DNA from: an uncultured Desulfuromonadales bacterium
GTDB taxonomy: Bacteria; Desulfobacterota; Desulfuromonadia; Desulfuromonadales; Geopsychrobacteraceae
Direction: 5' to 3'
Length of the DNA: 45,467 nt
Assembly: GCA_945787335.1 (NCBI GenBank)
Contig: CALZHR010000207.1
Location: 1 to 45,467, forward strand
Shown: positions 27,267 to 37,430 of the stretch, one piece after another
How positions within the stretch are numbered: position 1 is the first letter of the stretch
Layout of the letters: every line of letters starts with the position of its first letter
Translations under genes and position numbers: made by a program
Notes under the pieces: model-generated
Seen by the model: only the letters and a program-made list of their open reading frames with translations
The model's database searches: none
What the model was told of the DNA's origin: nothing

Positions 27267-28547
27267 TCAAGCAACAATGGATAATAAATCGGTTTCAGGC
27301 AGCAGCTTCTCGCGCACCGCCGCAACCAGAAACAGCGAACCAGCCACCAGCAGTAATTCGCCGGGGAGCCTGTCCTGCAATGCGGCCTGCAAAGCCGCAG
27401 CAGGATCGGGATAGGCCGCGGCCGCGACGGCTGCCTGCTGGGCCTGCTGTACCAACAGCTCCGGAGGCACGGCCGAATCGACCGGCGGCCGGGTGGCATA
27501 GACCCGCTCGACCAGCGGCAGCAGCGGCTCCAGAACCTGCCGGGCAGCCTTGTCCGCCTTCAGCCCGATCAGCAGATGGATCTTTTTCTGCGGCAGCTGT
27601 CGCAGATAACCGGCCAGGGTCGCAGCGCCAGCCGGGTTGTGCGCGCCATCGAGCAGCACCTGATCCGGTAGCCATTCCAAGCGGCCGGGCCAGCGGACCG
27701 CCGCGATTCCCCGGCGCAGCGCCGCCTCGGAGAGCGGCACGCCCTGCCGGCGCAGCTGCCCGGCCGCCGCCAGGGCCAGCGCCAGGTTCTGCAGTTGATG
27801 CTCCCCTTTTACTCCCGGGGTCAGTCCATGCAGCTGCAGCTCGCCGTCGACAAAACTGAAGCCCGTCCCTTCGGTGCGCCAGCGGAAATCTTCTCCGGCC
27901 AGCAGAAACGGCGCCCTCAGCATTTCAGCCTGCCGGCGCAGAACCTTCAGGGCGGCGGGCTCCTGAGGAGCGCTGACCACCGGCACCCCCGGTTTGAAGA
28001 TGCCGGCTTTTTCCGCCGCGACTGCCTCCAGGTCGGCGCCGAGATATTCCGTATGGTCGAGCCCGATCGGCGTCACCAGACAGAGCTGCGGATCGACCGC
28101 GGTGGTCGCATCCAGCCGCCCGCCCAGCCCCACCTCAAGCACCGCCCAGTCGCAACCGGTTCGGGCGAAGTGCAGCAGCGCCATGGCGGTGGTGAATTCG
28201 AAAAAGGTTGTCCGCAGCTCTTCGGCGTGGGGCCGCAGCTCTTCAGTCAGCCGGACCACCTCGGCTTCCGGGATCTGCTGCAGGTCGACCCGGATCCGTT
28301 CGGTGAAGCTGTGCAGGTGCGGCGAGGTGTAGAGCCCGGCACGGATGCCCGCGGCGTGAAAAATATTGGCCAGGCTTGCTGCGGTCGAGCCTTTGCCGTT
28401 GGTGCCGGCGATATGAACAATCCGCAACTTACGTTGCGGATTGTCGATGCGCTGCAGCAGCTGGCGGACCTTGTCCAGGCCCAGCTTGATGCCGAAGAGT
28501 TGCAGCGAGTAGAGATAGTCGAGGCTCGCCTGATAGCTGTCCGCCAT
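27267..28547 (-). CDS. folC: Bifunctional dihydrofolate synthase / folylpolyglutamate synthase
   Basis: Adds glutamate to dihydropteroate and to folates. The 426-residue Mur-ligase-like enzyme has P-loop GTNGKGST (48-55), TSPHLHSFTERI, EVGLGGRLDATT and DGAHNPAGAATL, the latter marking the C-terminal Mur-ligase domain. It starts seven bases after accD, giving the common accD-folC pairing, and complements folP elsewhere in the window. Confidence 0.95.
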   Translation of the reverse strand: MADSYQASLDYLYSLQLFGIKLGLDKVRQLLQRIDNPQRKLRIVHIAGTNGKGSTAASLANIFHAAGIRAGLYTSPHLHSFTERIRVDLQQIPEAEVVRLTEELRPHAEELRTTFFEFTTAMALLHFARTGCDWAVLEVGLGGRLDATTAVDPQLCLVTPIGLDHTEYLGADLEAVAAEKAGIFKPGVPVVSAPQEPAALKVLRRQAEMLRAPFLLAGEDFRWRTEGTGFSFVDGELQLHGLTPGVKGEHQLQNLALALAAAGQLRRQGVPLSEAALRRGIAAVRWPGRLEWLPDQVLLDGAHNPAGAATLAGYLRQLPQKKIHLLIGLKADKAARQVLEPLLPLVERVYATRPPVDSAVPPELLVQQAQQAAVAAAAYPDPAAALQAALQDRLPGELLLVAGSLFLVAAVREKLLPETDLLSIVA

Positions 28548-28553
28548 CTCCGG

Positions 28554-29402
28554 TCAGTTTTTCGTGAAGACTTTCAACACCTGCGCCAGGCGCTGCTTCA
28601 TCTCGCTGCGCGACACGATCATATCGACCATGCCATGCTCGAGCAGGTATTCGGAGCGCTGAAAACCATCCGGCAGGGTCTGGCGGATGGTCTGTTCGAT
28701 GACCCGCGGGCCGGCGAAACCGATCAGCGCCCGCGGTTCGGCGATATTCAGATCGCCGAGCATGGCGAAGCTGGCGGTCACCCCGCCGGTGGTCGGATCG
28801 GTCAGCACCGAAATAAACGGGATGCCGGCCGCTTTGAGCTTGGCCAGGGCGGCGCTGGTTTTCGCCATCTGCATCAGGGAGAGGATGCTCTCCTGCATCC
28901 GGGCGCCGCCGGATGATGAAAAGACCAGCACCGGGGCCTGCATGTCCAGTCCCTTTTCGATCGCCCGGGTGATCTTCTCACCAACCACCGAGCCCATGCT
29001 GCCGCCCATAAAGGCGAAATCGAACACCGCGACCACCACCGGCAAACCTTCCAGCTCACCGCTGCCGCAGATCACCGCGTCGCCGTCGCCGGCCTTTTTC
29101 AACGCGGCCTTGATCCGCTCTTTGTATTTCTTCGAATCCTTGAAATCGAGAAAGTCGACCGAGCGCATCGACGCGTCCATCTCGACAAAGCTCCCTTCGT
29201 CGAGCACCAGGTCGATCCGCTCGCGGGCGCCGATACGGAAATGATAGTCGCACTTGGGGCAGACGTTCAGATTCCGCTCGATCTCTTTGCCGTAGACGAT
29301 CTCCTGGCAGTTCTTGCACTTGGTCCAGACCCCTTCCGGCATCTGCATCTTCTTGTTTTCGACCGACGCTGTCAGCGATTTTTTCTTTTTAAACCAGACC
29401 AT
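28554..29402 (-). CDS. accD: Acetyl-CoA carboxylase carboxyltransferase, beta subunit
   Basis: Transfers the carboxyl group from biotin to acetyl-CoA, the first step of fatty-acid synthesis. The 282-residue protein has the N-terminal four-Cys zinc ribbon (Cys29, 32, 48, 51, in CKNC and CPKC) and the crotonase-like carboxyltransferase fold ([41 protein letters not shown]). The alpha subunit accA is not in the window. It lies 53 bp after trpA and 7 bp before folC. Confidence 0.96.
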   Translation of the reverse strand: MVWFKKKKSLTASVENKKMQMPEGVWTKCKNCQEIVYGKEIERNLNVCPKCDYHFRIGARERIDLVLDEGSFVEMDASMRSVDFLDFKDSKKYKERIKAALKKAGDGDAVICGSGELEGLPVVVAVFDFAFMGGSMGSVVGEKITRAIEKGLDMQAPVLVFSSSGGARMQESILSLMQMAKTSAALAKLKAAGIPFISVLTDPTTGGVTASFAMLGDLNIAEPRALIGFAGPRVIEQTIRQTLPDGFQRSEYLLEHGMVDMIVSRSEMKQRLAQVLKVFTKN

Positions 29403-29455
29403 GAAACAACCTCTCGTTGTTCAACAAACATCTCATCGCCGCCGGAGTGCTCCGA

Positions 29456-30271
29456 TCAGCGTGCATCGCCGGCCAGCTCGACCAGCCCCTGTTTGAGCGC
29501 AGCGATAAACTGCCCGACGCGCGGCAGCAGCTCTTCGCTCTGTCCATACTCAGCAATGATTTTAACCAAGGCGCTGCCGACCACAACCCCGTCGGCGAAT
29601 TCTCCGACCGCTTTGGCGTCTTCGACGGTGGTGATCCCGAAGCCGACCCCGACCGGCACTTCGGTCATCCCTTTGAGGTCCTCGACCGCGTTGCGGATCG
29701 CGTCCGGGGAGATGGCGGCGGTGCCGGTTACCCCGGTCATCGAAACGTAATAGAGATAGCCCTGGGCCGCCGCGGCCAGCCGCCGCATGCGTTCCGGCGG
29801 GGTGGTCGGCGCCAGCAGGGTAATCATCGCGAGGCCGTTGGCCTGCATGGCGGGGGCGATCTCATCGGTCTGTTCCGGCGGCAGATCGACCAGCAGCAGG
29901 CCGTCGACTCCGGCGGCGGCGGCAGCTTTGGCGAAGCGCTCGACGCCGTAACGGAAGATCGGGTTGTAGTAGCCCATCAGCACCAGCGGCACCTGGCAAT
30001 CCTGCCGCAGTTCGGTGACCAGTTGCAGCACCTTCTCGAGGCTGGCGCCGGCGGCCAGGGCGCGCTCAGAAGCGGCCTGGATGGTCGGTCCGTCGGCCAT
30101 CGGATCGGAAAAGGGCACGCCCAGCTCGATCAGGTCGGCGCCGTTCTCGGCCAGGGTCCGCACCAGCTCGGCGGTGGTCGCCAGGTCGGGATCACCGGCG
30201 GTCAAAAAGGGGATCAGCGCCGGCTGGTTTTTCTGCTTGAGGGCGGCAAAGGTGGTGTCAATTCGACTCAT
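29456..30271 (-). CDS. trpA: Tryptophan synthase, alpha subunit
   Basis: Cleaves indole-3-glycerol phosphate to indole, which tunnels to TrpB. The 271-residue TIM barrel has ALIPFLTAGDPD, ENGADLIELGVPFSDPMADGP (catalytic Glu and Asp) and VGFGITTVEDAKAVGEFADGVVVGSALV. The start at MSRIDTTFAAL (30271) is chosen because the upstream 20 codons run through a hairpin-rich spacer. In this window it is separated from trpB1 by a helicase gene and a terminator-like hairpin, so it may be expressed apart from the rest of the trp cluster. Confidence 0.95.
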   Translation of the reverse strand: MSRIDTTFAALKQKNQPALIPFLTAGDPDLATTAELVRTLAENGADLIELGVPFSDPMADGPTIQAASERALAAGASLEKVLQLVTELRQDCQVPLVLMGYYNPIFRYGVERFAKAAAAAGVDGLLLVDLPPEQTDEIAPAMQANGLAMITLLAPTTPPERMRRLAAAAQGYLYYVSMTGVTGTAAISPDAIRNAVEDLKGMTEVPVGVGFGITTVEDAKAVGEFADGVVVGSALVKIIAEYGQSEELLPRVGQFIAALKQGLVELAGDAR

Positions 30272-30288
30272 GCTATCCAGTTTTCGCA

Positions 30289-30338
30289 CAAAAAGAGAAT
30301 TGGCAAAGCCAATTGTACAGGCCAGCCCCAAAAGGGGC
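30289..30338 (-). terminator. Hairpins between the helicase gene and trpA, including a terminator-like one
   Basis: AATTGGC (30298-30304) and GCCAATT (30308-30314) form a perfect 7-bp stem followed on the minus strand by CTCTTTTT. Just before it in the transcript lies GCCCC-TTTT-GGGGC (30338-30325). Termination here would fall about 18 bases before the trpA start. Confidence 0.5.
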
Positions 30339-30397
30339 AGTTTAGACGATTCCTCCGGCCGGTTTCAATCCTTTTCTCCGGCCGGTCTCGCTCAGTC

Positions 30398-31672
30398 CTA
30401 CTTCGCGCCGCCCGAAGGTTTCGGCCCGCCTGGAGAACGGCGGCGACGCGGTCTGCGGCGGCGCTGGCCGGCGGCGGGCGGCTTGTCTGTCGGCGGTCGC
30501 TTGCGCTTCGGGTGGGCGCGCTTGTAATTGAAGCAGAAATCCTCATCCAGCGGCATCTCGCTGGGGATGGTTTTCCCCAGGTAATCCTCGATATCGGCCA
30601 GCTGGTAGACCGTCTCTTCGTCGGCAAGGCTGATCGCCCGCCCCATGGCTCCGGCCCGGGCGGTGCGGCCGATGCGATGGACGTAATCTTCGCGGTCCTG
30701 CGGCAGGTCGTAGTTGATGACATGGGTGACGTTGTCGACATGGATGCCGCGCGAGGCGACGTCGGTGGCCACCAGGTGGGTCAGGCTGCCGAGCTTGAAC
30801 TGGTCGAGGATCCGCATCCGCTTCTTCTGCGGGATATCCCCGGAGAGCACGGCGCTGGGAATCTCGTTGGCGTTGAGCAGACTGTCGAGGCGCTCCGCTT
30901 CGACCTTGGTGTTGACGAACAGCATCACCCGCTCGACTCCGGTCTCCCGCTTGAGCAGGCCGAGCAGCAGGGCGAACTTCTCCCGGCGGGAGACATGGTA
31001 GAGGATCTGCGTGATGTTATCCGCCGTCACCTTTTCCGGCTCGATCTGCACCCGCTCGGCCAGATCCATGAACTCGTAGGCGAGCTCCATCACCTGCGGC
31101 GACAGGGTGGCGGAAAAGAGCATCGTCTGGCGTTGCTCGAAGGGGGGCAGCTTGCGCAGGATGTAGCGCAGATCCTTGATGAAGCCCATGTCGAACATCC
31201 GGTCGGCCTCGTCGATCACCAGCGCCTCAACCCGGTCCATGGAGAAGACCCGCTGCTTGAAGTAGTCGATCAGCCGTCCCGGGGTGGCGACGATGATATC
31301 GACCCCGTCGCGCAGCGCCTGGCGCTGCTTCACGTAATCGACCCCGCCGAAGATCGGCTGCACCTTGATGCCGGTGTGTTTGCCGAGCAGCTCGGCGTCG
31401 GCGCAGATCTGCACCACCAGCTCGCGGGTCGGCGCCATCACCAGCGCCCGCGGGTTGTTGCTGGTCCGCTTGCCGCTGGAAAGCAGCTTGCAGAACAGCG
31501 AGATCAGAAAGGCGGCGGTTTTGCCGGTGCCGGTCTGCGCCTGGGCGGCGACATCCTTGCCTTGCAGGGCCAGGGGAATCGATTCCATCTGCACCGGGGT
31601 CAGTTTTTCGAAGCCGGCATCGTTCACGCCCTGCTGGACAAACTCCGGCAGGTTCAGTTCGGTAAATTTCAT
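30398..31672 (-). CDS. DEAD-box ATP-dependent RNA helicase (RhlB/RhlE-like)
   Basis: A 424-residue RNA helicase. Motifs in order: Q motif (FEKLTPVQMESIPLAL), I AQTGTGKT, Ia PTRELVVQ, II DEAD (in LVIDEADRMFDMGF), III SAT, IV VMLFVNTK, V VATDVASRGIHVDNV and VI HRIGRTARAG. The C-terminal tail (about 385-424) is highly basic, with repeated arginines. The ATG at 31672 has AAGGA just upstream; an alternative ATG at 31687 overlaps the palindromic repeat and lacks an SD. It is inserted between trpB1 and trpA, with no known role in tryptophan synthesis. Confidence 0.93.
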   Translation of the reverse strand: MKFTELNLPEFVQQGVNDAGFEKLTPVQMESIPLALQGKDVAAQAQTGTGKTAAFLISLFCKLLSSGKRTSNNPRALVMAPTRELVVQICADAELLGKHTGIKVQPIFGGVDYVKQRQALRDGVDIIVATPGRLIDYFKQRVFSMDRVEALVIDEADRMFDMGFIKDLRYILRKLPPFEQRQTMLFSATLSPQVMELAYEFMDLAERVQIEPEKVTADNITQILYHVSRREKFALLLGLLKRETGVERVMLFVNTKVEAERLDSLLNANEIPSAVLSGDIPQKKRMRILDQFKLGSLTHLVATDVASRGIHVDNVTHVINYDLPQDREDYVHRIGRTARAGAMGRAISLADEETVYQLADIEDYLGKTIPSEMPLDEDFCFNYKRAHPKRKRPPTDKPPAAGQRRRRPRRRRSPGGPKPSGGAK

Positions 31673-31688
31673 TGTTTCCTTTTTCATC

Positions 31689-31759
31689 TAGGGGCGCCCC
31701 GACGGGGCACCCGTTAATTTGCGATCTGCATCCTCGGGCGTGCCGACGGCACGCCCCTA
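31689..31759. repeat. Head-to-head pair of REP-like palindromic units
   Basis: The left unit (31689-31713) and the reverse complement of the right unit (31735-31759) share TAGGGGCG, CCG, CGG and CCCG at matching places (about 19 of 25 bases). Each is itself a hairpin with a short GAC turn: GGTGCCCC/GGGGCGCC-type on the left and GGGCGTGCC/GGCACGCCC (31736-31756) on the right. The right unit contains the trpB1 stop codon, and the pair fills almost all of the trpB1-helicase spacer. Confidence 0.75.
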
Positions 31760-32953
31760 CAGGTCGAACTTCATCGCGTCGGCGACAGTATGAATATCTT
31801 TGTCGCCACGCCCCGACAGGCAGACCAGCAGCAGTTGCTCTTTGCTCATGGTCGGCGCCAGCTTGATCACTTCGGCGATGGCATGAGCGCTCTCCAGGGC
31901 CGGGATGATCCCTTCAACGCGGGTCAGCTTCTGAAAGGCGACAAGCGCTTCATCATCGGTGATCGAAACATATTCAGCGCGCCCCAGGTCCTGCAGGTGG
32001 GCGTGCTCCGGGCCGACGCCGGGATAATCGAGCCCGGCCGAAATCGAGTGGGCATGGTTGATCTGGCCGTCCGCATCCTGCAGCAAATAGGTCTTGTTGC
32101 CGTGCAGCACCCCCGGCGCTCCGGCGGAGATCGACGCGGCGTGCTTGTCGGTATCGACCCCGAGCCCGGCCGCCTCGACGCCGATCAGCCGCACCGATGC
32201 GTCCTTGATGAAGGGGTAGAACAGCCCCATGGCGTTGGAGCCGCCGCCGATGCAGGCGACCGCCGCATCCGGCAAACGCCCTTCGGCCTGTAACAGCTGC
32301 TGCCTGGCCTCGGTGCCGATCACCGATTGAAAATCGCGCACCAGCTGCGGATAGGGGTGCGGACCGGCGACCGTGCCGATGATGTAGAAGGTGTCACGCA
32401 CGTGGGTCACCCAATGGCGCAGGGCATCGTTCATGGCGTCTTTGAGGGTCGCGGTGCCGCTGGTCACTTCATGCACCTTGGCGCCGAGCAGCTTCATGCG
32501 GAAGACATTGAGCGCCTGACGGCGGATATCCTCCTTGCCCATGAAGATCTCACACTCCATGCCGAACAACGCCGCGACGGTCGCGGTGGCCACCCCGTGC
32601 TGACCGGCGCCGGTCTCGGCGATCACCTTCTTTTTACCCATCCGCCGGGCGAGCAGGATCTGGCCGACGGTGTTGTTGACCTTGTGCGCGCCGGTGTGGT
32701 TGAGGTCTTCGCGCTTCAGATAAATTTTCGCCCCGCCCAGCTCTTCGCTGAGGCGCTGCGCATAGTAGAGCGGGCTCGGTCGGCCGACGTAGTTTTTCAG
32801 ATAGTAGTCGAACTCTTCCTGAAAACTGGGGTCCTGGCAGACTGCGGCGTAGGCCTCTTCCAGCTCCAGCAGCGCCGGCATCAGGGTTTCGGCGACGTAA
32901 CGGCCGCCGTACTGGCCAAAATGTCCCCGCTCGTCGGGATACTGATAACTCAT
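31757..32953 (-). CDS. trpB: Tryptophan synthase, beta subunit (TrpB1)
   Basis: PLP enzyme that joins indole and serine. The 398-residue protein shows [16 protein letters not shown], the PLP lysine in [11 protein letters not shown] (Lys91), [13 protein letters not shown], the phosphate loop [10 protein letters not shown] and LSGRGDKD. This is the TrpB1 class that pairs with TrpA. It overlaps trpF by four bases (ATGA). Its stop codon lies inside the palindromic repeat that separates it from the helicase gene. Confidence 0.96.
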   Translation of the reverse strand: MSYQYPDERGHFGQYGGRYVAETLMPALLELEEAYAAVCQDPSFQEEFDYYLKNYVGRPSPLYYAQRLSEELGGAKIYLKREDLNHTGAHKVNNTVGQILLARRMGKKKVIAETGAGQHGVATATVAALFGMECEIFMGKEDIRRQALNVFRMKLLGAKVHEVTSGTATLKDAMNDALRHWVTHVRDTFYIIGTVAGPHPYPQLVRDFQSVIGTEARQQLLQAEGRLPDAAVACIGGGSNAMGLFYPFIKDASVRLIGVEAAGLGVDTDKHAASISAGAPGVLHGNKTYLLQDADGQINHAHSISAGLDYPGVGPEHAHLQDLGRAEYVSITDDEALVAFQKLTRVEGIIPALESAHAIAEVIKLAPTMSKEQLLLVCLSGRGDKDIHTVADAMKFDL

Positions 32954-33561
32954 GCATTCCTCACTCGGCAGATGAATTCTGCCACTTTCATAGGGTCCTT
33001 CTTTCCCGGTGCCGCTTCCACCCCGCTGGAGACGTCGACGGCGTAAGGCTTGACCAGCCGGACCGCGTCGATGACGTTCTCCGGACTCAACCCCCCGGCC
33101 AGAATCAACGGCCGCCGGCCGGTCAGCTGCTTGACCAGTTGCCAGTCGAAACGCTTGCCGGTGCCGCCGTAGTGCTCGGCACTCCAGGCATCGAGCAGCA
33201 GCGCCGAGACCGGGTAGCGGTCGGCTCCGTCGAGCGAGGCGGCATCCTTGACGCGCAGCGCCTTGATCACCGGCAGCGGCTCCAGCCGGCAGTCCTCCGG
33301 CTGCTCGTCCCCATGCAACTGTACCACGTCGAGCCGCGCTTCAGCCATGGCGCTGCGGATCCGCTGCGGCGTCTCGTTGACGAACAGGCCGACCGTGGTC
33401 ACGAAGGGCGGCAGCTGGGCGACGATCTTCTGCACCTGCGGCGGCGTCACATAGCGCGGACTGCGCGCATAAAAGACGAAGCCGAGGGCATCAGCCCCGG
33501 CTTCAACCGCCTGCAGGGCGTCTTCCAGGTTGGTTATTCCGCAGATCTTAACTTTGGTCAT
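32950..33561 (-). CDS. trpF: Phosphoribosylanthranilate isomerase
   Basis: Third step of tryptophan synthesis (PRA to CdRP). The 203-residue TIM barrel begins [17 protein letters not shown] (catalytic Cys in KICG) and contains [15 protein letters not shown] and the phosphate site [10 protein letters not shown]; it ends [19 protein letters not shown]. The start at 33561 follows GGAAGG. An upstream in-frame stretch runs antisense-like through trpB2 and is not coding. Overlaps trpB1 by four bases. Confidence 0.95.
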   Translation of the reverse strand: MTKVKICGITNLEDALQAVEAGADALGFVFYARSPRYVTPPQVQKIVAQLPPFVTTVGLFVNETPQRIRSAMAEARLDVVQLHGDEQPEDCRLEPLPVIKALRVKDAASLDGADRYPVSALLLDAWSAEHYGGTGKRFDWQLVKQLTGRRPLILAGGLSPENVIDAVRLVKPYAVDVSSGVEAAPGKKDPMKVAEFICRVRNA

Positions 33562-33622
33562 GTGCCTTCCGCAATAAGCGTCAGACCCCGGAGACTCTCC
33601 GGGGCCCGCTGCCATGCAATAA

Positions 33623-34978
33623 TTACGCGTCGATTTTCGGCAGGTTGGCGAGCGACTGCTCGATCTTCGCCGCCGGGTATTCGTAATCCTCAAGCCCGCC
33701 GGAGAGGTAGGCATCATAGGCCGACATGTCGAAGTGACCGTGGCCGGAGAGGCAGAACAGGATGGTCTTCTCTTCGCCGGCCTCGCGCGCTTCGATCGCC
33801 GCGTCGACCGCCCCCTTGACGGCGTGGGAAGACTCCGGCGCCGGCACGATCCCCTCGTTGCGGGCGAACAGCAGCGCCGCCTCGAAACAGGCGTTCTGCG
33901 GGTAGGCGACCGCCTCGATGAGCCCTTCGTGGTAGAGCTGGCTGACCAGGGCGCTGTCACCGTGGTAGCGCAGCCCGCCGGCGTGAATCCCCGGCGGCAC
34001 GAAATCGTGCCCGAGAGTATACATCTTGGAGACGGGCGTCAGTTTCGCGGTGTCGCCATAATCGAAGGCATACTGCCCCTTGGTCAGGGTCGGGCAGGAG
34101 GCCGGCTCGACCGCCACCAGGCGGATCTCCTTGCCGTTGATCTTGTCACGGATGAAGGGGAAGGCGATGCCGGCGAAGTTGCTGCCGCCGCCGCAGGCGC
34201 CGAAGATCACGTCAGGGTAATCGTCAACCATCTCCAATTGGATAATCGCCTCCAGGCCGATCACCGTCTGGTGCAGGCAGACATGATTGAGCACCGAGCC
34301 GAGCGCGTAGTTGGTGTCGCCGTGGGTCGCGGCATCCTCGACCGCCTCGCTGATGGCGATCCCCAACGACCCGGGAGACTCGGGATCGGCCTCGAGGATT
34401 TTTTTACCGACCTGGGTCAACGTGCTCGGGCTGGGGATAACGTTGGCGCCCCAGACCTGCATCAGGTTCTTGCGGTAGGGTTTCTGCTCGTAAGAGACCT
34501 TGACCATGTAAACAGTGGTCTCCAGCCCGAACAGCGAGTTGGCGAAGGCGATCGAGCTGCCCCACTGGCCGGCGCCGGTCTCGGTCGCCAGCCGCTTGAT
34601 GCCGGCCTGCTGGTTATAGTACGACTGCGGGATGGCGGTGTTCGGCTTGTGCGAACCGGCCGGCGAGACCCCTTCGTACTTGTAATAGATCTTCGCCGGG
34701 GTTTTCAGCGCCGCTTCCAGTCGGTGGGCGCGCAGCATCGGTGCGGGACGCCAGAGCTGGTAGGCCTTGAGCACCTCTTCGGGGATATCGATCCAGCGCT
34801 CGCTGGAGACCTCCTGCTCGATCAGCGCCATCGGAAAGATCGGCCGCAGATCGTCCGGGCAGACCGGCTGCAGGGTCTGCGGATGGAGAACCGGCTGCGG
34901 CGGGTTCGGCATATCGGCCATGACGTTGTACCAACGCCGGGGAATCTGGTAATCGTTGAGCTGAATCTTGGTTTGCAT
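33623..34978 (-). CDS. TrpB2-type tryptophan synthase beta chain homologue
   Basis: A 451-residue PLP enzyme of the TrpB2 group, which is longer than TrpB1 at the N-terminus. The PLP lysine is Lys111 in [13 protein letters not shown]; other motifs are [30 protein letters not shown] and [10 protein letters not shown]. The start at 34978 has AAAGGAG upstream. TrpB2 proteins make tryptophan from indole or work on phosphoserine and often lack tight coupling to TrpA; here the gene sits inside the trp cluster together with trpB1. Either it salvages free indole or it performs a related reaction (inference). Confidence 0.92.
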   Translation of the reverse strand: MQTKIQLNDYQIPRRWYNVMADMPNPPQPVLHPQTLQPVCPDDLRPIFPMALIEQEVSSERWIDIPEEVLKAYQLWRPAPMLRAHRLEAALKTPAKIYYKYEGVSPAGSHKPNTAIPQSYYNQQAGIKRLATETGAGQWGSSIAFANSLFGLETTVYMVKVSYEQKPYRKNLMQVWGANVIPSPSTLTQVGKKILEADPESPGSLGIAISEAVEDAATHGDTNYALGSVLNHVCLHQTVIGLEAIIQLEMVDDYPDVIFGACGGGSNFAGIAFPFIRDKINGKEIRLVAVEPASCPTLTKGQYAFDYGDTAKLTPVSKMYTLGHDFVPPGIHAGGLRYHGDSALVSQLYHEGLIEAVAYPQNACFEAALLFARNEGIVPAPESSHAVKGAVDAAIEAREAGEEKTILFCLSGHGHFDMSAYDAYLSGGLEDYEYPAAKIEQSLANLPKIDA

Positions 34979-34997
34979 CGCGAACACTCCTTTGTGA

Positions 34998-35786
34998 TTA
35001 CAGTCCAAGTAAAGCCTGCAGTTTGCCCTGAATATCGGCTTCGCGCATCAAACTTTCGCCGACCAGAAAGGCCCCGGCCCCGGCCGCCTGCAGGCGCTCG
35101 ATATCGGCCCGGCTGGTGATGCCGCTTTCGGCGACCGCCAGCTGCTGGCGGGGAATCCGCCCGGCGAGCTGTTCGGTGACGGCGAGATCGGTGACAAAGG
35201 TCTGCAGGTTGCGGTTGTTGATGCCGATCAGGTCGACCGGCAGCTGCAGCGCCCGCTCCAGCTCCTCGGCGTCATGCACCTCAAGCAGCGTATCAAGCCG
35301 CAGCTCGCTGGCCAGCAGGGCCAGCTCGCGCAGTCGCTCGTCATCAAGCGCCGCGGCAATCAGCAGAATCGCGTCGGCCCCGGCCACCCGCGCCTGCACC
35401 ACCTGGTAGGGGTCGATGATGAAATCCTTGCGCAGCAGCGGCAGCGAAACCTGCTCCCGTATCAGGTTCAGGTAGCTCAGATGTCCGTAAAAATACTGCG
35501 CGTCGGTCAGCACCGACAGGCAGGTGGCACCGGCCTGCTGGTAGCATTCGGCGATCTGCAGCGGGTCGAAATCGGCGCGGATGATCCCCTTGGAGGGGGA
35601 ACCCTTTTTCACCTCGGCGATAATCGCCGTGCCGCCCGATTCGGCCATGACGCGCAGCGCCCGGGCAAACCCACGCGGCTGGTCTTCCAGCTCACCGACC
35701 CGGCGCTGCAGGTCGCTGAACGGCTCGCGGGCTTTATCGGCCGCCACCTCTGCGGCCTTGGTGTCCAGAATCTGTGCGAGAATCAT
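34998..35786 (-). CDS. trpC: Indole-3-glycerol phosphate synthase
   Basis: Fourth step of tryptophan synthesis. The 262-residue TIM barrel has [21 protein letters not shown] (catalytic Glu and Lys), [36 protein letters not shown] and [11 protein letters not shown], the last giving the phosphate-binding end. It overlaps trpD by four bases and precedes trpB2 by 19. Confidence 0.96.
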   Translation of the reverse strand: MILAQILDTKAAEVAADKAREPFSDLQRRVGELEDQPRGFARALRVMAESGGTAIIAEVKKGSPSKGIIRADFDPLQIAECYQQAGATCLSVLTDAQYFYGHLSYLNLIREQVSLPLLRKDFIIDPYQVVQARVAGADAILLIAAALDDERLRELALLASELRLDTLLEVHDAEELERALQLPVDLIGINNRNLQTFVTDLAVTEQLAGRIPRQQLAVAESGITSRADIERLQAAGAGAFLVGESLMREADIQGKLQALLGL

Positions 35787-36832
35787 ACGTTCGTCATCCG
35801 GATCAAAGCGGCGAGTTTTTCCTCGGCCTTGCCATTATCGAGCACCGCCTGCAGCTTGCTGATGCCCTCTTCGATCCCGGTCGCAAGTCCTGCGGCAACC
35901 AGCGCATATGCGCCATTGAGCACGACGACATCCCGCTTCGGACCCTTTTCGCCGGCCAGGATCGCGCTGACTATGGCCGCATTCTGCTCGGCATCCCCCC
36001 CCTGCAACTCCGCCAGAGTGCAGCGCTTGAAGCCGAACTGCTCCGGCTCGATGGTCTGCAGCTCGACCCGACCGCCGCCGATGGCGGCAACGCTGGTCGG
36101 CCCGGTCAGGGTAATTTCATCCATGCCATCACTGCCATGGACGACAAAGCCGCGCCGGCAACCGAGGCTGAGCAGCACCTTGGCCAGCGGCTCGACCAGT
36201 TCCTCGCGGAACACCCCGAGCACCTGCCGGTCGGCGCCGGCCGGGTTGGTCAGCGGGCCGAGAATGTTGAAAATCGTCCGGATACCGATCTCGCGGCGCG
36301 GGCCGATGGCGTGCTTCATCGCCCCGTGGAGCGCCGGCGCGAACAGAAAGCCGACCCCGACCTCCTCGACACAGCGGCCGACCCGTTCCGGCGAGACCTC
36401 CAGGTTGACGCCGAGCTTTTCCAGCACATCGGCGCTGCCGCAGGAGGATGAGATGCTGCGGTTGCCATGCTTGGCCACCTTGGCCCCGCAGGCGGCGACG
36501 GCAATCGCCACGGTGGTGGAGATGTTGAAACTCTTGGTGCCGCTACCGCCGGTGCCGCAGGTATCGAGGATGGTTTCGCGATCGACATTGATCTCGTCCC
36601 GGTCAAGGTCGACCACGCCATTGACATGGATCGGCGTCGCCCGCGCCCGCATCACCCGGGCCGCGCCGACGATCTCGGGGATGGTTTCCCCTTTCATGCG
36701 CAACGCGGTAATAAACGCGCCGATCTGGGCGCCGGTGGCTTCCCCGCCCATGACCTGATCCATTACCCCGATCATTTCCGCTTCGGTCAGATCCTGCCGC
36801 TCAACAAGCTTGGCGATCGCTTCCTTGATCAT
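35783..36832 (-). CDS. trpD: Anthranilate phosphoribosyltransferase
   Basis: Second step of tryptophan synthesis. The 349-residue protein has the PRPP loop [18 protein letters not shown] (about 90-107), [18 protein letters not shown] (anthranilate and magnesium sites), and [15 protein letters not shown]. It is a stand-alone TrpD, not fused to TrpG. Starts 13 bp after trpG. Confidence 0.96.
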   Translation of the reverse strand: MIKEAIAKLVERQDLTEAEMIGVMDQVMGGEATGAQIGAFITALRMKGETIPEIVGAARVMRARATPIHVNGVVDLDRDEINVDRETILDTCGTGGSGTKSFNISTTVAIAVAACGAKVAKHGNRSISSSCGSADVLEKLGVNLEVSPERVGRCVEEVGVGFLFAPALHGAMKHAIGPRREIGIRTIFNILGPLTNPAGADRQVLGVFREELVEPLAKVLLSLGCRRGFVVHGSDGMDEITLTGPTSVAAIGGGRVELQTIEPEQFGFKRCTLAELQGGDAEQNAAIVSAILAGEKGPKRDVVVLNGAYALVAAGLATGIEEGISKLQAVLDNGKAEEKLAALIRMTNV

Positions 36833-36845
36833 ACCGGCCTCCCCA

Positions 36846-37412
36846 TCAGCTCAGTTCCAGATAATTCTTCAGCAGCTGCATCCCCGCGCTGGTCAGGATC
36901 GACTCGGGGTGGAACTGCATCCCCCAGACCGGCAGCTGCTGGTGCTCGAGCCCCATAATCTCCTGCTCTTCCGTCCAGGCGGTGATCCGCAGGCAGTCGG
37001 GAAAACTCTCCCGCTCGGCGATCAGCGAATGGTAGCGGGTCGCGGTAAAAGGGCTGGAGATATCTTTGAAGATGCCGCTGCCGTCGTGCAGAATCGGGCT
37101 GGTCTTGCCGTGCATCAACCGCTCGGCGCGCACCACCTTGCCACCGAAGGCCTCGGTCATCGCCTGATGTCCCAGGCAGATGCCGAGCAATGGAATCTTG
37201 CCCGCGAAGCGCTGGATGGCGGCGACCGAAATTCCCGCCTCTTTCGGCGTGCAGGGTCCGGGGGAGATCACCAGCCGACGCGGCGCCATGGCGGCGATAT
37301 CGTCGAGGGTCAGCTTGTCATTGCGGACCACCTTCACCTCTTCGCCCAGCTCGAGGAAGTACTGCACCAGGTTGTAGGTGAAGGAATCGTAGTTGTCGAT
37401 CATCAGCAGCAT
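36846..37412 (-). CDS. trpG: Anthranilate synthase glutamine amidotransferase component
   Basis: Supplies ammonia from glutamine to TrpE; the PabA-like protein may also serve folate synthesis. The 188-residue class I amidotransferase has [10 protein letters not shown], the nucleophile elbow GICLGHQAM (Cys79) and the His-Glu pair in QFHPESI (His168, Glu170). Since folP and folC are present, dual use with a PabB is possible. Lies 18 bp after trpE. Confidence 0.95.
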   Translation of the reverse strand: MLLMIDNYDSFTYNLVQYFLELGEEVKVVRNDKLTLDDIAAMAPRRLVISPGPCTPKEAGISVAAIQRFAGKIPLLGICLGHQAMTEAFGGKVVRAERLMHGKTSPILHDGSGIFKDISSPFTATRYHSLIAERESFPDCLRITAWTEEQEIMGLEHQQLPVWGMQFHPESILTSAGMQLLKNYLELS

Positions 37413-37430
37413 AATGAACTGTCCTGCACT

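Noticed and set aside
29417-31717. 766-codon open frame on the plus strand
   Set aside because: Antisense to trpA and the helicase gene; composition is typical of a shadow frame.
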